NCBI GenBank assembly: GCA_003963115.1 | Contig: RXJQ01000001.1 | Coordinates: 45,676 to 109,675 of the forward strand | Direction of reading: 5' to 3' | Source: Burkholderiales bacterium | Lineage (GTDB): Bacteria; Pseudomonadota; Gammaproteobacteria; Burkholderiales; Burkholderiaceae_C | Length of the DNA stretch: 64,000 nt | Shown: piece after piece, positions 1-7,945 of the stretch | How the letters are laid out: every line of letters begins with the position of its first letter | How positions within the stretch are numbered: the first letter of the stretch is position 1 | Made by a program: the position numbers and the translations under genes | The notes under the pieces: generated by a model | Told to the model about the DNA's origin: nothing | What the model saw: the letters and a program-made list of their open reading frames with translations, nothing else | Databases searched by the model: none

Positions 1-1226
1 GGCTGCTGCTGGCCACGCTGGTCGCTGCGCTCGCAGGCTCGGCATCGGCCCTGTTCCTGGTCTCGCTGGAATGGGCCACGGCCACGCGTGAAGCCCACCG
101 CTGGCTCTTGTGGCTGCTGCCGCTGGCGGGCTTCGTGGTGGGCTGGGTGTACCTGCAGTTCGGGCAGAGCGTGGAGGCGGGCCACAACCTGCTGATCGAC
201 GAGATCCACGACCCGAAGAAGACCATCCCGCTGCGCATGGCACCGCTGATCCTGCTGTCGACGGTGATCTCGCACCTGTTTGGCGCTTCCGTAGGGCGTG
301 AAGGCACGGCGGTGCAGATGGGCGGCGCGCTGGCCGATCAGGTGACCGCCTTGTTCAAGCTCTCGGCCGAAGACCGCCGCCTGCTGCTGATGGCGGGCAT
401 CAGTGCCGGCTTTGCATCCGTGTTCGGCACGCCGCTGGCCGGCGCCGTGTTCGGCTTGGAGGTTCTGGCGCTGGGCCGCATGCGCTATGACGCGCTGTGG
501 CCTTGCTTTGTCTCGGCCATCGTGGCCGATCAGGTGACGCGCTTGTGGGGCGTGGGGCATGCGCACTACCTGGCGGGCGATGTGCCGGCTCTGGCGACAT
601 GGCCGCTACTGGCCGTCGTCATCGCAGGGGCCCTGTTCGGTGTGACCGGCATGGTGTTCGCCGAGGCCACGCATGCCTTGTCGGCCCGCGTGAAGAAGCT
701 GATCGGCTATGCACCCTTGCGGCCCTTGATCGGCGGCATCGTGTTCGCAGCAGCTGTTTGGTGGCTGGACGCCTGGCGCTACGTCGGCTTGGGCCTGCCT
801 CAGATCGCCGAGTCCTTCCACGCCAGCGTGCCGCCATGGGATTTCGCGGCCAAGCTGGTGGCCACGGTCTGGTCACTGGGCAGCGGCTTCAAGGGGGGCG
901 AGGTCACGCCCTTGTTCTTCATCGGCGCCACGCTGGGCCATGCCGTGGCACCGCTGCTGCATCAGCCGGTGGGCTTTGTGGCGGCTCTGGGCTTCGTGGC
1001 CGTGTTTGCCGGCGCAGCCAACACACCACTGGCCTGCACGCTCATGGCGATGGAGCTGTTCGGCGCGCACATCGGCGTCTATGCGGCACTGGCCTGTGTG
1101 GCAAGCTACCTCTTCTCCGGGCACACCGGCATCTACCGCTCACAGCGCATCGGACATGGCAAGCACCGCGCCGTGCCCGAGGGCATCAAGCTCGGTGACG
1201 TAGGCCAGCACGAGCGGCCTCGCTGA
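1..1226 (+). CDS. CLC-family chloride/fluoride channel, 5'-truncated by the window edge
   Basis: Integral-membrane CLC anion transporter without CBS domains. The reading frame is open from base 3, so the gene starts upstream of the window. The gating-glutamate motif GREGT is encoded at 294-308, and the later selectivity segment GGEVTP with LFFIGATLG at about 894-935. The usual first motif GSGIP is replaced by GHNLLI (180-197) just before DEIHDP. That replacement, with GREGT instead of GREGP, resembles the fluoride/proton antiporter (CLC-F) subgroup, where GNNLI-type motifs are known. The fluoride assignment is inference. Any fluoride riboswitch would lie outside the window. The 3' end overlaps the convergent PEP-CTERM gene by 41 bases. 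Confidence 0.9.
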   Translation, partial: LLLATLVAALAGSASALFLVSLEWATATREAHRWLLWLLPLAGFVVGWVYLQFGQSVEAGHNLLIDEIHDPKKTIPLRMAPLILLSTVISHLFGASVGREGTAVQMGGALADQVTALFKLSAEDRRLLLMAGISAGFASVFGTPLAGAVFGLEVLALGRMRYDALWPCFVSAIVADQVTRLWGVGHAHYLAGDVPALATWPLLAVVIAGALFGVTGMVFAEATHALSARVKKLIGYAPLRPLIGGIVFAAAVWWLDAWRYVGLGLPQIAESFHASVPPWDFAAKLVATVWSLGSGFKGGEVTPLFFIGATLGHAVAPLLHQPVGFVAALGFVAVFAGAANTPLACTLMAMELFGAHIGVYAALACVASYLFSGHTGIYRSQRIGHGKHRAVPEGIKLGDVGQHERPR

Positions 1227-2319
1227 CCGGGTCAGTGCCCTGGTCGCCACGCACTCCGCGTACACGCCTGAACAGCCACAGCATCAGACCCAGGCCACCA
1301 AACAACATCTCACGACTGGGGGGTTCCGGCACCACCGCAACCGGATTGCCATCGAGATTGACCGCCACGTTCTGAGCCCCGATGAAAGACCCCAGCTCGC
1401 CGTCCGAAGGCTTGAGATCGCCCAGCAGGGGCTTGGCCTCGTGGTTCTCCGGGTCGTAGGCCCCGGAGTAGTTGTAGAACTCGTAGCGGCGCAGCACCGA
1501 CTCGGTCTTGTCGCCCACCGCCGCATTGCCGCCGTTTTCAAGCTGACCGGCCAGCGGGTTGCCCGGATCGGTCTGCAGCAGTTGCCATTCGACCTCGGTG
1601 TGACTCTCCGCTGCCTGAACTTTGGCATTGCCACCGACCAACTCTTCCAGCCCCACCTTGTTGTCCAGCTCGGTCGTGAAGACCTTGACCCAGACGGCCG
1701 TGCCGAACTGGGACTCGATCTCCGGCTTGGGCGCCTGGATCTGGGCCACCACCACCGGCTGGGCAACGGCCGGATTGGGCGAAGGCGTCACGCTCCACAC
1801 CGGCGCCGGGAGGTTGACGCCCGCTTTGGTGAGCACACCTGGCGTCCCCGAATCGACCAACCAGGAGTAGGTCGTACTGGTCGGGTTGCCGACCGTGCCC
1901 ACGCCGAAATGGTCGCAGGGCGTGGCGGCACCATAGGCGATACCACCACCCGTCCAGCAACTCTCGCCCGGCGTGTTGAAGACACCGCTGGGTGTGTTCA
2001 CGCTCCAAGCCCCCGCGTTGTAGATGGCCTGGTAGACCACCTTCACGCCAAAACTGCTGCCGTTGCTGTACTCCGAGATCGTGGGCGATCCATAACGCTC
2101 CACTGTGGTCGGAAAGCCCCGCCCGGCGCCGCCGAAGGTGTCGGTGACATCGGCGCTGTGCAGCCCCTCCAGGTCGATCTCGAAGCCATAGGCGGTCGAG
2201 CCGGTGTCGTTGACCACATCGAAGTTGCCCAGTGTCCCGAAGACACCGGCGTGGGCCTGTGTGGCCCCCAGCATCAACAACCCCGCAGCGCTAAAGGCAT
2301 GAATGACAAAACGAGCCAT
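1186..2319 (-). CDS. PEP-CTERM exported protein A (paralogue of 38448-39530)
   Basis: Secreted protein with an N-terminal signal peptide (ending near ATQAHA) and a C-terminal VPEP motif followed by one hydrophobic helix and an Arg-rich tail. This is the PEP-CTERM sorting signal processed by exosortase. The start at 2319 is chosen because GAGG lies 8 bases upstream; ATG at 2325 is the alternative. The N-terminal domain (FGTLGNFDVVNDTG, HGFEIDLEG-like, VERYG) matches the protein at 38448-39530 nearly motif for motif, including the GVFNTPGESCW segment. The function of the domain is not known to me. The promoter and operator lie just upstream at 2339-2384. Confidence 0.88.
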   Translation of the reverse strand: MARFVIHAFSAAGLLMLGATQAHAGVFGTLGNFDVVNDTGSTAYGFEIDLEGLHSADVTDTFGGAGRGFPTTVERYGSPTISEYSNGSSFGVKVVYQAIYNAGAWSVNTPSGVFNTPGESCWTGGGIAYGAATPCDHFGVGTVGNPTSTTYSWLVDSGTPGVLTKAGVNLPAPVWSVTPSPNPAVAQPVVVAQIQAPKPEIESQFGTAVWVKVFTTELDNKVGLEELVGGNAKVQAAESHTEVEWQLLQTDPGNPLAGQLENGGNAAVGDKTESVLRRYEFYNYSGAYDPENHEAKPLLGDLKPSDGELGSFIGAQNVAVNLDGNPVAVVPEPPSREMLFGGLGLMLWLFRRVRGVRGDQGTDPVSEAARAGLRHRA

Positions 2320-2338
2320 GGCCATCACCTCATCCAAT

Positions 2339-2359
2339 AAATGTGAATTTCTCACATTT
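2339..2359 (-). promoter_or_regulatory. 21-bp palindromic operator upstream of PEP-CTERM gene A
   Basis: Perfect inverted repeat AAATGTG-N7-CACATTT (read either way), CRP-like in its half-sites but with 15 rather than 16 bases across TGTGA...TCACA. It begins inside the -10 hexamer and ends 19 bases before the start codon, a position that suits repression. The same half-sites and spacing recur at 38395-38415 in front of the paralogous gene. The binding protein is unknown. Confidence 0.7.
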
Positions 2360-2384
2360 TATGAGCGAGCCCATGATTTGCCAA
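2356..2384 (-). promoter_or_regulatory. Sigma-70-like promoter of PEP-CTERM gene A
   Basis: On the minus strand TTGGCA (2384-2379) and TAAAAT (2361-2356) are separated by 17 bases, a close match to the sigma-70 consensus. The -10 box overlaps the palindromic operator. Confidence 0.6.
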
Positions 2385-2430
2385 GGGCTTGTGCCCCCCT
2401 AGAACCATCGTGACAAGAAGCCTGTGAACC

Positions 2431-3168
2431 TCAGTTGATCAAGAGCAAACCGCGTGGCTTGTGCGAGCTGTCATCGACCGTGTTCATGGCCGCCCACAGG
2501 CGTTCGGGCTTGACCAGCCAGGGGCCGAAGTCGCTGTTGACGTCCAGCACGAGGACCAGGTCTTCATCGGCCAGATAGCCGGCAATGGGCGAGTGATGCC
2601 CGCCGCCAGCGCCGAACAAGGGCTGCCTTGAAAAATTGATGACATAGCGCCGGCTGGGGTCGTTGGCCAGCTTCAACTGCTGCCGAAAGCCAGCCAGGTC
2701 CAGCCCCCGCATCACGGTCACGCGCTTGCCCAGCTTCTGGCGGGCAATGTCGGCCAGCTCATCGAGTGTGAGGCCCTTGGGCAGATAGCCCAGCCAGGTG
2801 TGGAAGCCCGTGCCGTCCAGCACCGTCGATTGGTCGCCGGCCTGGCCCTGCGAGTGCTGCACATTGGCCAGGCTGGTGGGCCCGCAGAAGGACCCGTTGC
2901 GCTGGAATTCGATGTGGGGCTTGTAGCTCGCCGCCACGGGCAGGGCCCAGGCCTTGTCCAGCAACAGCGCATCCTGGTAGCTGCGCTGGGTCTTGATGGA
3001 AACGCCGGCGGCTGCATCAGGCTGAACCAGCGCCGGCCCCTCGGCCAGCACGGTGGTGGGCCACATCGTTGCACCGATGCCCAAACCAAGGCCCACACCC
3101 AAGCCCGGCAAGCCATGCAAGCACCAGGTCAGGACCCAGATCAGGTAAGGCATGCGCCGGGCTGTCAT
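2431..3168 (-). CDS. Phytochelatin-synthase-like cysteine peptidase
   Basis: Papain-fold enzyme of the phytochelatin synthase family (PF05023). The nucleophile lies in SFCGPTSLANV (Cys95 from this start), the His in GGHHSPIAGY (His191) and the Asp in LVLVLDVNSD (Asp209). The His-to-Asp spacing of 18 equals that of plant PCS (His162, Asp180). The N-terminal hydrophobic stretch predicts export or membrane anchoring. Bacterial single-domain homologues mainly cleave glutathione and related thiols rather than polymerise it; the substrate here is not shown. GAGG 8 bases upstream supports ATG 3168 over GTG 3177. It is the last gene of a three-gene operon with an FHA membrane protein and a trypsin-like protease. 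Confidence 0.85.
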   Translation of the reverse strand: MTARRMPYLIWVLTWCLHGLPGLGVGLGLGIGATMWPTTVLAEGPALVQPDAAAGVSIKTQRSYQDALLLDKAWALPVAASYKPHIEFQRNGSFCGPTSLANVQHSQGQAGDQSTVLDGTGFHTWLGYLPKGLTLDELADIARQKLGKRVTVMRGLDLAGFRQQLKLANDPSRRYVINFSRQPLFGAGGGHHSPIAGYLADEDLVLVLDVNSDFGPWLVKPERLWAAMNTVDDSSHKPRGLLLIN

Positions 3169-3186
3169 CAAGTTCACCTCAGGCCA

Positions 3187-4233
3187 TCAATCGTCGCCAC
3201 CGGATACCACTTCGACCGCATCGTCACCCTGGTCTTCCTTGGCCTGCTTGTCGAGCTTGTCCTTCAGGGCCCGGGCATCCTGGATCAGCACCGAGGTCGG
3301 CTTGGCATCGACCAGACGCCAGCTGGGCGGCGGCAAGGCGGTCACGTAGCGCTCGGTGAACATCTGCCCGGTGCGCTGCTCATTGAACCAGATGTGCAGG
3401 CCTATGCCCACCGCATACATGGTCAACACCCCAGCGGTCACGCCCACGCGATGCCCCGGCAGGATCAAACCCAGATGTGCCCAGACCAGCGCGCACAGCA
3501 CCCCGGCCCCCACCACACCCGAGATGTGTGACAGGAAGGACCAGTCCGTGGCGAAGGCCAGCAACGGCAAGGCTGAATCCAGGGCTGTCCAGATCAGGCC
3601 ATAGATCAGGGCCAGACGCAGGTGAGCCATGTAGGCAAGCCGTCCCTGAAAGAGCTTGTTGCCCAGTGACCAGAACAAGGCCCAACCCATGGTGGCCGAC
3701 AAGGTCATCAGCATCGCGCTGAGGTAGGTGTTGACGGGCGTACCCGGGTCGTTGTCCAGCCATTCGTCAAACCACATGACCAGCATCGACACCAGCAGCA
3801 AGGGCAGCACCACCCGCCACAGCGGCGCACTGGCCTCCAGGGCCGCCCGCGTGACGTGGCGGTCCAGCGGCTGCTCAGGCGCCATGGGCTCGCTGGCCAG
3901 GCGCACGCGCAGCCGCGTGTTGCCCAGGCGCAATGCGCGCGCCACACCCAGCGCCATGACCTCGCCTGCCTGCAGATGCCGCGCGCCCACCACGGCGCCA
4001 TTGATCGTCTGCCCGATGCGCAGGTGCAGTTGCCCATCGACATCATCGAGCTCGGCATGCTGAGGCGCGAGATGCGGGTCATCCAGGACCAGATCCGCAT
4101 CGAACGAGCGGCCGATCTTCATGGGCCAGCGGTAGACCAGCGTGCTTTGCAGCACATGGCCATCACGGTCCAGTCGCTCGATCAGCGCGACGGGCGCGGC
4201 GATGCGGCTTCGGCCTTCTTCGCTTGAATCCAT
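3187..4233 (-). CDS. FHA-domain polytopic membrane protein
   Basis: The N-terminal ~115 residues form a forkhead-associated domain: GRSF at 41-44, LAPQHAEL around 55-62, and NGA. FHA domains bind phosphothreonine. The rest has about six hydrophobic helices (from LWRVVLPLLLVSMLVMWF onward) and a hydrophilic, acidic C-terminus (VEVVSGGDD). It overlaps the 3' end of the upstream protease gene by 52 bases; AAGGG seven bases before ATG 4233 supports this start. The gap to the PCS-like gene downstream is only 18 bases, so the three genes are probably co-transcribed. No kinase gene is nearby, so the phosphorylated partner is unknown. Confidence 0.85.
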   Translation of the reverse strand: MDSSEEGRSRIAAPVALIERLDRDGHVLQSTLVYRWPMKIGRSFDADLVLDDPHLAPQHAELDDVDGQLHLRIGQTINGAVVGARHLQAGEVMALGVARALRLGNTRLRVRLASEPMAPEQPLDRHVTRAALEASAPLWRVVLPLLLVSMLVMWFDEWLDNDPGTPVNTYLSAMLMTLSATMGWALFWSLGNKLFQGRLAYMAHLRLALIYGLIWTALDSALPLLAFATDWSFLSHISGVVGAGVLCALVWAHLGLILPGHRVGVTAGVLTMYAVGIGLHIWFNEQRTGQMFTERYVTALPPPSWRLVDAKPTSVLIQDARALKDKLDKQAKEDQGDDAVEVVSGGDD

Positions 4234-5597
4234 CCGTAACCCTTGAGGTAGTAATCAGCCAGCTTCATGGCGTTGTCGAAACTCACGCCCTTCGCATCGA
4301 ATCGGCCTTGTGCGCCGCCGGTGGCGTCGTCCAGCGTGGCCACCAGCACGCCCATGTCATACAGGCCGGGCAGCTTCTTGTAGGCGTTCAGGCAAATGAC
4401 GGCCCGCAGCGGCAGCCCATCGTTCTGGATGAAGCGCTCGCTGCATTGCGCCGCCGTGCGCGCCCCGGCCCCGCCAAAGTACTCGTTGCGGAAACTGCGC
4501 GAATACTGGCGTGCAAAACGCAAGGTGCCCAGCTTGCGGCCGTCGTAGATCTCGTGGCGCGTGGACAGATTGCCCGTGTAGAGGCTGCTGTTGATGAACA
4601 CCGACTGGTTCATCGAGCAATCAGAGCGCTCGTAGTCCAGGCCCTTGCTGTCGGGTTGCGTGCTGTTACCCCAGCAGCGCATGAAGGTCTCTTGCGGCAC
4701 GGGGATGCGGTAGTGCGCGTGGCCGGCCGAGCGCCAGGGCTGGGCCATGAAACGTTGGGTCAGCAGGTCCTGGTGCGCAAGCAACTGACGCGTGAGTTCC
4801 GGGTAGACAGCCTGCTTTATCGGACTGGCCTTGCGTGCACGCTGCAGCAGGTCTTCGGCAAACTCCGCAGGCACCAGGAAGCTCACCTGCTGGCCATCGA
4901 GCCGCGTGGCCACGTTCACGCCCATCACGCGGCCCTGTTCATCGAGCGTGGGGCCGCCGCTCATGCCTGGGTTGAGCGAGCCGCTGAAGAACACCGTGGG
5001 ATAGAAGCCTCGGTCGACCAGGCCGTTGTAGGTGCCCTCCACCACGGCAAAGCCCACGTCCAGCGGATTGCCCAGAGAGTAGATGCGTTCGCCCTTGTCC
5101 AGCACCGTGGTGCGGGGCCTGAAGGCCAGACCCGCGATGGCGGTACCGGCCTTGTCGCTGGGCCTCACCACGGCCAGATCATGCGCCACATCGAAGGCCA
5201 GCAGATCCAGGGCACCCTGGCGCCCATCGACACCCGCATAGGTCAAGCGATAACGCTGCGGCTGCAAGGCCACCTGGCTGACCACGTGGTAGTTGGTGAT
5301 GATGAGGCCGCCGTCGCCCACGAAGAAGCCGGACCCCACCGACGACTGGCTGCCCTGCCCGCTGAGCAAGGTGCGTACCTGAACAAGCTGATGGCGTGCC
5401 TGCTCATACAGCTTGTGGGCCGACGACGAGACGGGCTCAGGTGCCGATGCCGATGCCGCGGGCACCGCAGCGGCATCGGGCGTGACGGCAGAGGCAGGTG
5501 CAGAAGACGATGCGGCAAGAACCGTCAGGTTCCAGGTGCAGGCCAGCCCGCACAACACAGCCTGCAGCCCCCCTTTAGGCATGTAGCGGTTGGTCAT
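4182..5597 (-). CDS. Exported trypsin-like serine protease (HtrA-like, no PDZ)
   Basis: S1-family protease domain with VGSGFFVGDGGLIITNYHVV (His104), VAHDLAVV (Asp140) and LNPGMSGGP (Ser213), the triad arrangement of HtrA/DegP enzymes. An N-terminal signal peptide (about 1-29) and an Ala/Pro/Ser-rich linker place it in the periplasm. No PDZ domain follows; instead there is a ~200-residue C-terminal region (from about 270) with several Cys that I do not recognise. Met6 (5582) is an alternative start and gives a tidier signal peptide. First gene of the protease/FHA/PCS-like operon. Confidence 0.87.
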   Translation of the reverse strand: MTNRYMPKGGLQAVLCGLACTWNLTVLAASSSAPASAVTPDAAAVPAASASAPEPVSSSAHKLYEQARHQLVQVRTLLSGQGSQSSVGSGFFVGDGGLIITNYHVVSQVALQPQRYRLTYAGVDGRQGALDLLAFDVAHDLAVVRPSDKAGTAIAGLAFRPRTTVLDKGERIYSLGNPLDVGFAVVEGTYNGLVDRGFYPTVFFSGSLNPGMSGGPTLDEQGRVMGVNVATRLDGQQVSFLVPAEFAEDLLQRARKASPIKQAVYPELTRQLLAHQDLLTQRFMAQPWRSAGHAHYRIPVPQETFMRCWGNSTQPDSKGLDYERSDCSMNQSVFINSSLYTGNLSTRHEIYDGRKLGTLRFARQYSRSFRNEYFGGAGARTAAQCSERFIQNDGLPLRAVICLNAYKKLPGLYDMGVLVATLDDATGGAQGRFDAKGVSFDNAMKLADYYLKGYGWIQAKKAEAASPRPSR

Positions 5598-5684
5598 CGG
5601 CCCATTCTAGCCAGCCTGCCCGCTCACTTGGGGCAGGCGAAACAACCATAATGGACGCACTTTACTCAAAGCTGAGGCACGACG

Positions 5685-6266
5685 ATGACTTGGTTGGTTC
5701 TGGGCTTGGTGATCTTTCTGGGCGTGCACTCCGTGCGCATCGTGGCCGAGGGCTGGCGTACCAGCATGCGTGAGCGCCTTGGCGACCCCGCCTGGAAGGG
5801 CCTCTACACCCTGCTGTCGATTGCAGGCTTCGGCCTGATCATATGGGGATTCGGACAGACCCGGCTGCAACCCGAGGTGCTGTGGGTGCCGCCCGTGGCC
5901 ATGCGCCATGTCGCGGCGCTGCTGGTGCTGATCGCCTTCGTCTTCCTGGCCGCCGCCTATGTGCCGGGCAATGCCATCAAGGCCAGGCTGCACCACCCCA
6001 TGATCCTGGGCGTGAAGGTCTGGGCTCTGGCCCACCTGCTGGCCAATGGCAAGCTGGCCGACGTGGTGCTGTTTGGCGCCTTCCTGGTCTGGGCCATTCT
6101 GGACTTCCGCAGCGCCCGCCAGCGTGACCGCGCGGCCGGCACGCTCTACCCGAGCGGCAACGCCATCGGCACCGCCTTGACGGTGCTCATCGGCATCGTC
6201 GCCTGGGCGGCTTTTGCCTTCTGGGGGCACCAGGCGCTGATCGGCGTGGCACCCATGGCGCGCTGA
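5685..6266 (+). CDS. NnrU family integral membrane protein
   Basis: About six hydrophobic helices. It carries the NnrU hallmarks: an N-terminal LVIFLGVHSVRI stretch, a WGFGQTR segment after the second helix, HHPMILGVKVWALAHLLANGKLADVVLFGAFLVWA-like sequence in the middle, and a C-terminal helix. NnrU proteins are linked to nitric-oxide/denitrification gene sets in some proteobacteria, but here no such genes are adjacent, so the role is open. GAGG seven bases upstream supports ATG 5685. Divergent from the protease operon. Confidence 0.87.
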   Translation: MTWLVLGLVIFLGVHSVRIVAEGWRTSMRERLGDPAWKGLYTLLSIAGFGLIIWGFGQTRLQPEVLWVPPVAMRHVAALLVLIAFVFLAAAYVPGNAIKARLHHPMILGVKVWALAHLLANGKLADVVLFGAFLVWAILDFRSARQRDRAAGTLYPSGNAIGTALTVLIGIVAWAAFAFWGHQALIGVAPMAR

Positions 6267-6284
6267 GCCCGCCCACCGTCATCA

Positions 6285-6300
6285 CTGTATACTCATACAG
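6285..6300 (+). promoter_or_regulatory. LexA (SOS) box
   Basis: CTGTATACTCATACAG matches CTGT-N8-ACAG. It sits within a longer perfect inverted repeat: TCACTGTAT (6282-6290), a 4-base centre, and ATACAGTGA (6295-6303). TATACT at 6288-6293 can serve as the -10 element, so the box would cover the promoter. The box ends two bases before the ATG at 6303, implying a leaderless or nearly leaderless mRNA unless a later start is used. Confidence 0.8.
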
Positions 6301-6302
6301 TG

Positions 6303-7124
6303 ATGAACAGTGCCTCGTCCTGGGCTCCGACCCGCACGCATCTCTCGCGCCTGATGAAGATCTGGCGCTCGGCCGGCTGGCCTTGCCGTGACCCGATCGA
6401 GCTGGACCTGCTGAGCGCCGGCTTCATCGCCGCACAGCAGGACCATCAAGGCCACGAGACGCTGCACCTGACCGATGCCGGCATGCAGGCCCTGGCCGCC
6501 AGCCGACAACGCCATCTGCGCGCCACGAGCCGTCACGAACGCCTGGCTCAACGCGTGGCGCGGCAACTGCTGTCGGCAGGTCGACTGGTCTGGCTGGAGC
6601 TGGCCTTGCGTGCCCATGTTCAGGGTGATGCCGAAGCCGCCCGTGCCATCACCGACAGTCCCGGTGATCTCGGCTTGTGGGATGAGCCTGCCACCACCAC
6701 ACCGCCCGAGCCCAAGGGCAACTGGCGCATGGCGCGCCCGGACGTGTTCTCGGTGCGTCACACATCGGTCGAGGCCTATCTGCAACCGATCGTGCACGAG
6801 ATCAAGGTCAGTCGTGCGGACCTGCTCTCCGACCTGCGCCATGCCGTCAAGCGCGAATCCTACCAGTGGCTGGGCAGTGCCTGCTACTACGTCTTCCCGG
6901 CAGGCATGGCCCAGCCCAACGAGATCCCCGAAGCCTTCGGCATCTGGGTGGTCCATGGCGACATCGACACGGGCCGCCTGGAGCAGTTGCGAGCCGCCCG
7001 CCACCAACCCCGTGCCCTGCCCTTTGATGTCTGGATGGCACTGGCCAAGTCCACACCATGGCAGCCTGAAGATCTCGATGACACGCAAGCCTCGCTGACA
7101 GCGAACCCAAGCAAAGCGGGTTAG
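6303..7124 (+). CDS. MmcB-like predicted nuclease, SOS-controlled
   Basis: The C-terminal half has ARPDVFSVR (Asp147), then VHEIKVSRADLLSDLR (Glu166, Lys168) and a downstream Tyr/Trp-rich strand. This is the D...ExK pattern of PD-(D/E)XK nucleases and resembles MmcB-type DNA-repair proteins. The N-terminal ~120 residues contain a winged-helix-like segment (SRLMKIWRSAGWP, LHLTDAGMQAL). The gene begins directly behind a LexA box, and MmcB is SOS-controlled in Caulobacter, so a DNA-damage role fits. The start is taken as ATG 6303 because GTG 6300 lies inside the operator. No Shine-Dalgarno sequence is visible, consistent with leaderless translation. Nuclease activity is inferred. Confidence 0.72.
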   Translation: MNSASSWAPTRTHLSRLMKIWRSAGWPCRDPIELDLLSAGFIAAQQDHQGHETLHLTDAGMQALAASRQRHLRATSRHERLAQRVARQLLSAGRLVWLELALRAHVQGDAEAARAITDSPGDLGLWDEPATTTPPEPKGNWRMARPDVFSVRHTSVEAYLQPIVHEIKVSRADLLSDLRHAVKRESYQWLGSACYYVFPAGMAQPNEIPEAFGIWVVHGDIDTGRLEQLRAARHQPRALPFDVWMALAKSTPWQPEDLDDTQASLTANPSKAG

Positions 7125-7255
7125 GGCAATACCTAAGCTCATGTATTCGCCCCAGGTCAGCGTGTCATACGCCGAGATGAGGGGAAGCCGCCAAGTTGCG
7201 GGCGAGACACAATCCATCGCATTCAACGATGAACAGGTCACCGAGAGACCAAGTT

Positions 7256-7945
7256 ATGCGACTTCCTATTTCGACCTCAACGCTCAGACTGGGCGGTATC
7301 GCCGCCTTGTCCTCGCTGGCCATGCAGGGGCACGCCCAGGCGCAATCGGCTTTGCGCGTCGACTTCACACTGCAGCAGGCTTCGGGCCCTGCCTTGTCAC
7401 CCACGCTGGCCAACACCGGCTACATGCTGCTGACCTTCGATGACAGCACACCCCTGCTGACCGATGGCGTCACCACCACCTTTGCACCCACGTACACGGC
7501 CGAACTCCACCTCGATGGTGCCCACGCACCGGACACGCCGCCCACGCAGATCGGCTCGCTGTATCAACTGGGCCAGACCTACGGTCTGTCCCTGGAGCTG
7601 AACCAGAACTGGTCCGAAGCGGGTGTCAGTCGCACCGATGGCTATCTCTTCTCGTTCGACGCCACGACGGGCGCACTGCCCCTGCTCGACTCCCCCAGTG
7701 CCTTTGCGCTGTTCGCCGCACAGCAGGCCGCGACCAGCCAGAGTGGCCATCTCTACCTGAGCGCGGACACCAGCAGCGAACTGGGCACGACACATCAGGA
7801 CTATGACTTCGCCGCCACCATTTCCAACGTCTCGGTTGTACCCGAGCCCGCATCCGTGAGCCTATGTAGTTTGGGCGGCATGGCCATGGCGAGCCTGATG
7901 GCAGCACGCCGCCGCCGTCACAGCCACGTTTCAGACCACGCTTGA
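7256..7945 (+). CDS. PEP-CTERM exported protein B
   Basis: A signal peptide (MRLPISTSTLRLGGIAAL..., Ala-rich cleavage region ending near GHAQAQ) is followed by a ~170-residue beta-rich domain without a recognised family. The C-terminal sorting signal is VVPEPASVSL, a hydrophobic helix (CSLGGMAMASLMA) and ARRRRH. The sorting signal predicts exosortase processing and surface display. GAGAG about ten bases before ATG 7256 favours this start; ATG 7229 is the alternative. It is not similar to PEP-CTERM proteins A and C in this window. It overlaps the convergent MFS gene by 15 bases. Confidence 0.85.
   Translation: MRLPISTSTLRLGGIAALSSLAMQGHAQAQSALRVDFTLQQASGPALSPTLANTGYMLLTFDDSTPLLTDGVTTTFAPTYTAELHLDGAHAPDTPPTQIGSLYQLGQTYGLSLELNQNWSEAGVSRTDGYLFSFDATTGALPLLDSPSAFALFAAQQAATSQSGHLYLSADTSSELGTTHQDYDFAATISNVSVVPEPASVSLCSLGGMAMASLMAARRRRHSHVSDHA

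Noticed and set aside
2339..2359. Annotating the 21-bp palindrome as a CRP site
   Set aside because: The half-sites fit, but the spacing is one base short of the CRP consensus and the position over the -10 box does not fit activation.
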